60,457 nucleotides of DNA from Aggregatibacter actinomycetemcomitans (lineage in GTDB: Bacteria > Pseudomonadota > Gammaproteobacteria > Enterobacterales > Pasteurellaceae). The translations under genes were made by a program, and so were the position numbers. The notes beneath the pieces are model-generated. The model made no database searches. It was not told where the DNA came from and worked only from the letters and a program-made list of their open reading frames with translations. This document shows, one piece after another, positions 51,095-60,457 of the stretch; the stretch's first letter is position 1, and the number at the start of each line of letters is the position of its first letter. Where the stretch lies: assembly GCA_017160915.1 (NCBI GenBank), contig JACAWG010000026.1, positions 1 through 60,457 of the forward strand, read 5' to 3'.

Positions 51095-52573
51095 ATGGCT
51101 AATTATTTCAACACCCTCAACTTACGCCAACAATTAGACCAATTAGGTCGTTGTCGTTTTATGGATCGCAGTGAATTTGCAAACGAAGCGAATTTCTTAA
51201 AAGGCAAGAAAATCGTTATCGTAGGTTGCGGTGCGCAAGGGTTGAACCAAGGTTTAAATATGCGTGATTCCGGTCTTGACATCAGCTATGCGTTGCGTCC
51301 GGAAGCCATTGCGGAAAAACGTGCGTCTTTCCAACGTGCCACAGAAAACGGTTTTAAAGTCGGCACTTATGAAGAGTTGATCCCGACTGCCGATTTAGTG
51401 ATTAACTTAACCCCGGATAAACAACACTCCAAAGTGGTTGCCGATGTGATGCCGTTAATGAAACAAGGTGCGGCGCTGGGTTATTCCCACGGTTTGAATA
51501 TCGTTGAAGTGGGTGAGCAAATTCGTCCTGACATCACGGTTGTGATGGTGGCGCCGAAATGCCCGGGTACGGAAGTGCGTGAAGAATACAAACGCGGTTT
51601 CGGTGTGCCGACATTGATCGCCGTGCATCCGGAAAACGATCCGCAAGGCGAAGGTTTGGAAATTGCCAAAGCCTGGGCGGCAGCAACGGGCGGTCATCGT
51701 GCGGGCGTGTTGGAATCCTCTTTCGTGGCGGAAGTGAAATCCGACTTAATGGGCGAACAAACCATTTTGTGCGGTATGTTGCAAGCGGGTTCCATCATTT
51801 GTTACGACAAATTGGTGGCGGACGGCAAAGATCCGGCTTACGCGGGCAAATTGGTGCAATACGGCTGGGAAACCATTACCGAAGCCTTAAAACAAGGCGG
51901 TATCACATTGATGATGGATCGTTTATCCAACAGCGCAAAATTACGTGCTTTTGAGTTAGCGGAACAAATCAAAGAAGAATTGGCGTTCTTATTTGCCAAA
52001 CACATGGACGATATTATCAGCGGCGAATTCTCCCGCGTGATGATGGAAGACTGGGCGAACGGCGATGCCAACTTATTGAAATGGCGTGAAGAAACCGGCA
52101 AAACCGCCTTTGAAAACGCACCGAAATACGACGGCAAAATCAGCGAGCAGGAATATTTCGATAACGGCGTGTTAATGGTCGCGATGGTGAAAGCGGGCGT
52201 GGAATTGGCGTTCGACACCATGGTCGCAAGTGGCATTTACGAAGAATCCGCGTACTACGAATCCCTGCACGAATTACCGTTAATCGCCAACACCATCGCG
52301 CGTAAACGCTTATATGAAATGAACGTGGTCATTTCCGACACGGCGGAATACGGTAACTACTTATTCGCCAACGTTGCCGGTCCGATTATGCAAAAAGCTT
52401 TGGTACCGACCTTACGCAAAGGCGACATCGGTGAACCGACCCCGACGGTAGAAATCGACAACATCACGTTACGCGATGTCAACGATGAAATCCGCAATCA
52501 CCCGGTGGAATTAATCGGTCAGGAATTGCGTGGTTACATGAAAGACATGAAACGGATTTCCTTACAAGGTTAA
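51095..52573 (+). CDS. ilvC: Ketol-acid reductoisomerase (class II)
   Basis: It converts acetohydroxy acids to dihydroxy acids in branched-chain amino acid synthesis, with NADPH and magnesium. Its 492 residues mark the long class II form with a duplicated knotted domain. The Rossmann loop is GCGAQG at 44-49; R68, R76 and S78 nearby are the usual NADPH phosphate contacts. AAAGGAAA precedes the ATG. A strong palindromic terminator follows. It is a single-gene unit. Confidence 0.97.
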   Translation: MANYFNTLNLRQQLDQLGRCRFMDRSEFANEANFLKGKKIVIVGCGAQGLNQGLNMRDSGLDISYALRPEAIAEKRASFQRATENGFKVGTYEELIPTADLVINLTPDKQHSKVVADVMPLMKQGAALGYSHGLNIVEVGEQIRPDITVVMVAPKCPGTEVREEYKRGFGVPTLIAVHPENDPQGEGLEIAKAWAAATGGHRAGVLESSFVAEVKSDLMGEQTILCGMLQAGSIICYDKLVADGKDPAYAGKLVQYGWETITEALKQGGITLMMDRLSNSAKLRAFELAEQIKEELAFLFAKHMDDIISGEFSRVMMEDWANGDANLLKWREETGKTAFENAPKYDGKISEQEYFDNGVLMVAMVKAGVELAFDTMVASGIYEESAYYESLHELPLIANTIARKRLYEMNVVISDTAEYGNYLFANVAGPIMQKALVPTLRKGDIGEPTPTVEIDNITLRDVNDEIRNHPVELIGQELRGYMKDMKRISLQG

Positions 52574-52590
52574 TCCGCCCGAAAGAAACA

Positions 52591-52618
52591 AAAGCCGACA
52601 ATATTGTCGGCTTTTTTG
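52591..52618 (+). terminator. ilvC intrinsic terminator
   Basis: AAAGCCGACAAT and its exact complement follow one another (52591-52614), with a T run completing at 52617. It begins 17 bases after the ilvC stop. Confidence 0.9.
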
Positions 52619-52699
52619 TGGGAAAAGTGCGGTCGGATTTGAACATGTTTTTTTGGAGGCCGGAGAAACATTGATAAATCCAACCGCACTTTAACGGGA

Positions 52700-52740
52700 A
52701 AATCCCTAAGCGGTGCGTTTAACGCGCCCGCCCGGGATTT
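52700..52740 (-). terminator. Possible terminator of the amino-acid ABC operon
   Basis: AAATCCC (52700-52706) and GGGATTT (52734-52740) enclose a second stem GCGTT/AACGC. On the minus strand it begins nine bases after the binding-protein stop, but the following T run is short. Confidence 0.4.
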
Positions 52741-52748
52741 CTATCACA

Positions 52749-53603
52749 TTATTTATATTCCACCACCACATCCGCTTCGGTGATCGCATCGCCGTAAATC
52801 GGTTGTAAGGTTTTTTCGTAGGCTTGTTTTAACACGCCTTCTTTGCCTAATTTTTCAATTTCCGCATTCAGCCAGTTCAATAATTCCGTATCGCCTTTTT
52901 TCACTGCTGGGGCGATGAAATCCTGTTCGCCGAGGTTTTTCACGCCAACGGTGAAGCCCGGATTTTCTTTTGCCCATGCGAATAACAAGGTATTGTCATG
53001 CGCCAACGCATCGCCACGACCATCACGCAACGCTTCAAAAGTTTCGGTATTTTGCTCGAATTTCAGTAACTTAATGTCAGGATAGTTTTTGGTGAAATAC
53101 GCATCGGCGGTGGTGCCTTTGTTAATCAATAAGGTTTTGTCTTTTAATTGATCCACATCGGTGATCACCGCGCCGTCTTTCGATACCACACCCAGCGCCA
53201 CTTTCATATAAGGTTTGGCGAAATCCACCACTTCCGCACGGGCGGGCGTCACGGTGAAGTTGGCGAGGATAATATCCACTTTATTGGAGGTTAAATATTC
53301 CACACGGTTGGCGGCTTCCACCAACACGTATTCCGCTTTATTTTCATCGCCTAACAGATCTTTAGTGATGGCTTTAGCGATCTCTACGTCAAATCCCTGG
53401 CTTTTGCCTTGGCTGTCCACATAACCGAACGGCGGTTTGTCACTGAATACACCGATACGCACTTTGCCGGCTTGTTTTAATTGCTCGATGGTGGAAGGCG
53501 CGGCGCCGTCGGTTTTCGCTTCTTTATCGTTACAAGCGGTTAAGCCCGCCGCCAACAAGGCAGTCGCAAAAAGTGCGGTCAGTTTTTTAAATGTTTTGTT
53601 CAT
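52749..53603 (-). CDS. Amino-acid ABC transporter substrate-binding lipoprotein (cysteine-type)
   Basis: A 284-residue periplasmic binding protein. The lipobox LTAC puts the lipidated cysteine at C24. The bilobed SBP family 3 fold is shown by RIGVFSDKPPFGYVD, the substrate arm GFDVEIAKAI and NFTVTPARAEVVDFA. These resemble cysteine-binding proteins of the CjaA type, which makes cysteine the best guess. AGAGGAG precedes the ATG, which overlaps the ATPase gene by 17 bp. It is the last of four genes. Confidence 0.88.
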   Translation of the reverse strand: MNKTFKKLTALFATALLAAGLTACNDKEAKTDGAAPSTIEQLKQAGKVRIGVFSDKPPFGYVDSQGKSQGFDVEIAKAITKDLLGDENKAEYVLVEAANRVEYLTSNKVDIILANFTVTPARAEVVDFAKPYMKVALGVVSKDGAVITDVDQLKDKTLLINKGTTADAYFTKNYPDIKLLKFEQNTETFEALRDGRGDALAHDNTLLFAWAKENPGFTVGVKNLGEQDFIAPAVKKGDTELLNWLNAEIEKLGKEGVLKQAYEKTLQPIYGDAITEADVVVEYK

Positions 53604-54351
53604 AGTTAACTCCTCTGGGTTCGTAATTTAAGATGTTAAGAAAGGTTTTCGCGCGGTCGGTTTGCGGACTGGTAAAGAAATCCGACGGCGCGGCTTGTTC
53701 GACAATTTGCCCTTTGTCCATAAACACGATGCGATTCGCCACTTGGCGGGCAAAGGACATTTCGTGGGTAACGATAAGCATGGTCATGCCGTCTTTCGCC
53801 AAGCCCAGAATCACGTCCAGCACCTCACGCACCATTTCCGGATCGAGCGCCGCCGTAACTTCGTCAAACAGCATAATGTCCGGATTCATGCACAGCGAAC
53901 GAACGATGGCGATACGTTGTTTTTGACCGCCCGATAATTCGCGCGGATAGGCGTTTTTACGGTCGAAAAGCCCGACCCGTTTCAATAAGGCGTCGGCTTG
54001 CGCTTCCACATCGGCACGCGCACGTTTTTGTACTTTCATCGGCCCCAGCAGAATGTTGTCAATCACCGACATGTGGGGGAACAATTCGTAGCTTTGAAAC
54101 ACCATGCCGATATGCTGGCGGGCGGTCACCCAAGACAGGTCTTTGCCTAACTCGCCTTCATTTTGCAGAATTAATTGACCGCTCTTTATTTCTTCCAAGC
54201 CGTTAATACAGCGTAAAAGGGTGCTTTTGCCGCAACCGGACGGACCTAAAATCACCACGACTTCGCCTTTTTCCACGGAGAGATTAATGCCTTTCAACGC
54301 TTGCGTTTCGCCGTAATATTTCACTAAATCTTTAATTTCCAATAAGGGCAT
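53587..54351 (-). CDS. Amino-acid ABC transporter ATP-binding protein
   Basis: A 254-residue PAAT-family ATPase. Walker A is GPSGCGKST (36-44), the signature LSGGQKQR and Walker B IMLFDE. The residue after the catalytic glutamate is valine (DEVTAALD) rather than proline. The C-terminal tail overlaps the binding-protein gene by 17 bp. It lies nine bases after the second permease gene. Confidence 0.93.
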   Translation of the reverse strand: MPLLEIKDLVKYYGETQALKGINLSVEKGEVVVILGPSGCGKSTLLRCINGLEEIKSGQLILQNEGELGKDLSWVTARQHIGMVFQSYELFPHMSVIDNILLGPMKVQKRARADVEAQADALLKRVGLFDRKNAYPRELSGGQKQRIAIVRSLCMNPDIMLFDEVTAALDPEMVREVLDVILGLAKDGMTMLIVTHEMSFARQVANRIVFMDKGQIVEQAAPSDFFTSPQTDRAKTFLNILNYEPRGVNYEQNI

Positions 54352-54360
54352 ATCTACCTT

Positions 54361-55018
54361 CTATTTTTCCCAATAAGTTTCCAAATAACGCGAAAATAAG
54401 GATAACGGATAGCAAATCGCAAAATAGAGCAAGAAAATCACACCGTAAATCCATAAAGCGGCGGAAGGCTCCGTAAACAACGAAGTTTCGATAATTTGTT
54501 GCCCGACTTTAATGACTTCTAACACGCCGATTAACATGGCTAACGAACTGGTTTTGACCATGCGGGTAAACAGGTTGATAGCGCTCGGTGTGACCCGTTT
54601 CAAACTTTGCGGCAGTAAAATGTAACGGAAGGTTTGTAGCGGGGTTAAGCCCAGTGCATACGCGGATTCCACTTGGTGTTTTTCAATGGAGGTTAATGCA
54701 CCGCGCACCAAATCGCCCATTTCCGCCGTTCCCCAGAAAATAAACACCCAAATGCACACGGTGACGCCGTCGATGTGGGTGTTGAACCATTTCGCCACAC
54801 CAAAATAGGTGATAAATAACAACACCAACAGCGGAATAATACGCACGAATTCCAAATAAAACCGACAAAGGGCACGGATCAGGCGGTTTTTACTTGTCAT
54901 GAGCAAACCGAGAATCACGCCCAGAATGCAGGCAAAGAACACGGAAACAAAGGCGATTTTTGCCGTTACCCATAAGCCGCCTAACAATCGCTCGAAGTTG
55001 CTACCTTCAAATAAAACA

Positions 55019-55029
<11 letters not shown>
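54361..55029 (-). CDS. Amino-acid ABC transporter permease (second)
   Basis: A 222-residue inner-membrane permease of the HisMQ type with about five hydrophobic segments. The EAA loop is VESAYALGLTPLQTFRYILLPQ (in parts: VESAYALGL, TPLQTFRYI) near 128-148. Its start overlaps the first permease gene by 11 bp. It forms the heteromeric channel with that permease. Confidence 0.92.
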
Positions 55030-56372
<1,343 letters not shown>

Positions 56373-56443
56373 TAAGGCCAAACGTCTAAATTAGTAAAAC
56401 TTATTTAAATCACAAACTCCAGTATCTAATTAGCCCCTTGTAA

Positions 56444-56980
<537 letters not shown>

Positions 56981-57096
56981 TATTCGGTTAGTATTTACGT
57001 TTTTGGGCTTCATCTCATATTTCTATGCGGTGAAGCCTCATTCATATATAAAATTTCGTATTTAATTTTAAATAAGAAATCGTCAAGGAAATAATA

Positions 57097-59199
57097 ATGG
57101 CTCGTACAACCCCTATTGAAAGATATCGTAACATTGGTATCAGTGCGCATATTGATGCGGGTAAAACTACTACTACTGAGCGTATCTTGTTCTATACCGG
57201 CGTAAGTCACAAAATCGGTGAAGTACACGATGGTGCTGCAACCATGGACTGGATGGAACAGGAACAAGAACGTGGTATTACCATCACCTCTGCGGCAACC
57301 ACCGCATTCTGGTCCGGTATGTCACAACAATTCCCACAACACCGTATTAACGTTATCGACACCCCGGGACACGTTGACTTCACTGTTGAAGTAGAACGTT
57401 CTATGCGTGTTCTTGATGGTGCGGTGATGGTTTACTGTGCGGTTGGTGGTGTTCAACCACAATCCGAAACCGTATGGCGTCAAGCAAATAAATATGAAGT
57501 GCCACGTATTGCGTTCGTTAATAAAATGGACCGTACCGGTGCAAACTTCCTACGCGTGGTTGATCAATTAAAAACCCGTTTAGGTGCAAACGCCGTTCCG
57601 CTTCAACTACCAATCGGTTCAGAAGAAAACTTCACCGGTGTTGTTGATTTGATCAAAATGAAAGCGATCAACTGGAACGAAGCCGACCAAGGTATGACCT
57701 TTACTTATGAAGATATTCCTGCCGATATGCACGCTGCCTGTGAAGAATGGCGTCAAAACTTAATTGAAGCGGCAGCGGAAGCTTCAGAAGAGTTAATGGA
57801 AAAATACCTCGGCGGTGAAGAGTTAACTGAAGAAGAAATCAAAGTCGGTCTTCGTCAACGCGTATTAGCAAACGAAATCATCTTAGTAACCTGTGGTTCC
57901 GCATTCAAAAACAAAGGTGTTCAAGCGATGCTGGATGCCGTTGTTGAATACTTGCCGGCACCAACCGATATTCCTGCGATTAAAGGTATTAATCCGGATG
58001 AAACCGAAGGTGAGCGTCATGCAAGCGATGAAGAGCCGTTCTCTTCATTAGCGTTCAAAATCGCAACTGACCCATTCGTAGGTAACTTAACCTTCTTCCG
58101 TGTGTACTCCGGTGTAATCAATTCCGGTGATACCGTATTGAACTCCGTACGTCAAAAACGTGAACGTTTTGGTCGTATCGTTCAAATGCACGCAAACAAA
58201 CGTGAAGAAATCAAAGAAGTTCGCGCAGGTGATATTGCGGCGGCAATCGGCTTAAAAGACGTTACTACCGGTGATACATTATGTGCGATTGACGCGCCAA
58301 TTATCCTTGAGCGTATGGAATTCCCTGAGCCGGTAATCTCTGTTGCTGTAGAACCAAAAACCAAAGCAGACCAAGAAAAAATGGGTATTGCATTAGGTCG
58401 TTTAGCACAAGAAGACCCTTCATTCCGTGTTCACACTGATGAAGAATCCGGTGAAACCATCATTTCCGGTATGGGTGAATTACACTTGGATATCATCGTT
58501 GACCGTATGAAACGTGAGTTCAAAGTGGAAGCTAACATCGGTAAACCACAAGTATCTTACCGTGAAACAATCCGTACTCGCGTTAACGATGTGGAAGGTA
58601 AACACGCAAAACAATCCGGTGGTCGCGGTCAGTACGGTCATGTGGTTATCGACTTGTATCCATTAGAGCCGGAAGGTCCGGGCTATGAATTTGTTAACGA
58701 AATCAAGGGTGGTGTAATCCCTGGTGAATATATCCCTGCCGTTGACAAAGGTATTCAAGAACAACTTAAATCCGGTCCGTTAGCGGGTTACCCGGTAGTT
58801 GATATCGGTGTTCGTTTACACTTCGGTTCATACCATGATGTGGACTCCTCCGAATTAGCGTTTAAATTAGCGGCATCTTTAGCATTTAAAGCGGCGTTCG
58901 CTAAAGCAAACCCTGTTCTGCTTGAGCCAATCATGAAAGTTGAAGTAGAAACTCCACCTGAGTACGTAGGTGACGTAATCGGTGACTTAAGCCGTCGTCG
59001 TGCAATGGTGAACGGTCAAGAAGCGAACGAATTCGTCGTTAAAATCGATGCAGAAGTTCCGCTTTCAGAAATGTTCGGTTACGCAACTGACTTACGTTCC
59101 CAAACTCAAGGTCGTGCTTCCTACTCAATGGAACCATTGAAATATGCTGAAGCACCGAAAAACGTAGCTGAAGCCGTAATTGAAGCTCGTAAAAAATAA
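57097..59199 (+). CDS. fusA: Elongation factor G
   Basis: Translocation GTPase, 700 residues. G1 is [10 protein letters not shown]2 [11 protein letters not shown]3 DTPGH and G4 NKMD; domains II-V follow, ending [18 protein letters not shown] precedes the ATG. No uptake signal lies in it. Codon use is strongly biased, as for highly expressed genes. Confidence 0.98.
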   Translation: MARTTPIERYRNIGISAHIDAGKTTTTERILFYTGVSHKIGEVHDGAATMDWMEQEQERGITITSAATTAFWSGMSQQFPQHRINVIDTPGHVDFTVEVERSMRVLDGAVMVYCAVGGVQPQSETVWRQANKYEVPRIAFVNKMDRTGANFLRVVDQLKTRLGANAVPLQLPIGSEENFTGVVDLIKMKAINWNEADQGMTFTYEDIPADMHAACEEWRQNLIEAAAEASEELMEKYLGGEELTEEEIKVGLRQRVLANEIILVTCGSAFKNKGVQAMLDAVVEYLPAPTDIPAIKGINPDETEGERHASDEEPFSSLAFKIATDPFVGNLTFFRVYSGVINSGDTVLNSVRQKRERFGRIVQMHANKREEIKEVRAGDIAAAIGLKDVTTGDTLCAIDAPIILERMEFPEPVISVAVEPKTKADQEKMGIALGRLAQEDPSFRVHTDEESGETIISGMGELHLDIIVDRMKREFKVEANIGKPQVSYRETIRTRVNDVEGKHAKQSGGRGQYGHVVIDLYPLEPEGPGYEFVNEIKGGVIPGEYIPAVDKGIQEQLKSGPLAGYPVVDIGVRLHFGSYHDVDSSELAFKLAASLAFKAAFAKANPVLLEPIMKVEVETPPEYVGDVIGDLSRRRAMVNGQEANEFVVKIDAEVPLSEMFGYATDLRSQTQGRASYSMEPLKYAEAPKNVAEAVIEARKK

Positions 59200-59215
59200 T
59201 TTTGTTTAACTAAAT

Positions 59216-59238
59216 CCACAAGCCGCTCCGGCTTGTGG
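59216..59238 (+). other. Hairpin between fusA and tuf
   Basis: CCACAAGCC and GGCTTGTGG form a 9-bp stem around five bases, 25 bases before the tuf start. There is no following T run, so it looks like a processing or stability element rather than a terminator. Confidence 0.55.
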
Positions 59239-59251
59239 ACTTATACATTGA

Positions 59252-60448
<1,197 letters not shown>

Positions 60449-60457
60449 TTGATAAGA

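Overview
The window is a gene-dense bacterial chromosome segment from a Pasteurellaceae gammaproteobacterium, most likely Aggregatibacter. The strongest evidence is 57 copies, located by eye, of the Haemophilus-type DNA uptake signal AAGTGCGGT or its complement, about one per 1.06 kb. Nine pairs are inverted, and several of those lie where terminators are expected. Gene content and order (ribF-ileS-lspA-ispH, smp/serB, ddc/dat, cysK/cysZ/zipA/ligA, rpsU-dnaG-rpoD, glpEGR, ilvY/ilvC, the str operon) fit the family. Base composition looks richer in G+C than H. influenzae, which favours Aggregatibacter. I cannot fix the species.

Layout. 0.1-7.1 kb: isoprenoid, lipoprotein and envelope housekeeping on the minus strand (ispH, lspA, ileS, ribF, murJ). 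7.3-9.9 kb: rpsT, smp, serB, yajQ. 10.0-13.0 kb: a diaminobutyrate aminotransferase/decarboxylase pair that makes 1,3-diaminopropane, behind a long, hairpin-rich leader shared with pth. 13.4-18.7 kb: pth, ychF, a homocysteine methyltransferase, a uracil-DNA-glycosylase-like protein, an APC amino-acid transporter and an AT-rich acetyltransferase. 18.8-24.0 kb: cysteine synthesis, sulfate uptake, division and DNA ligation (cysK, cysZ, zipA, ligA). 24.2-30.4 kb: tdk, a small membrane protein and tsaD, divergent from the macromolecular synthesis operon rpsU-dnaG-rpoD. 30.5 kb: a CAU-anticodon tRNA that resembles tRNA-Ile2 more than tRNA-Met.

30.6-45.1 kb is the accessory part: a Fur-box-preceded TonB-dependent receptor (probably heme/hemoglobin), glpR-glpG-glpE with a small membrane gene inserted on the opposite strand, a yqhA-type gene, and a self-contained iron/siderophore locus. 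That locus has a TetR regulator divergent from a TonB receptor, two fused permease-ATPase half-transporters of the YbtP/YbtQ kind, and an MFS protein. A toxin-antitoxin pair follows, with a palindromic operator candidate just upstream.

45.1-60.4 kb returns to housekeeping: rmuC, a multi-zinc-ribbon protein, tsaC, aroE, rarD, ilvY and ilvC (separated by an unusually long, hairpin-rich, repeat-like spacer), a polar amino-acid (probably cysteine) ABC transporter, and the str operon rpsL-rpsG-fusA-tuf, which runs to the window edge.

I see no CRISPR array, rRNA, insertion sequence or prophage. The most interesting items are the siderophore importer locus, the structured spacers at ilvY-ilvC and dat-pth, the operator palindrome of the toxin-antitoxin pair, and the identity of the tRNA.
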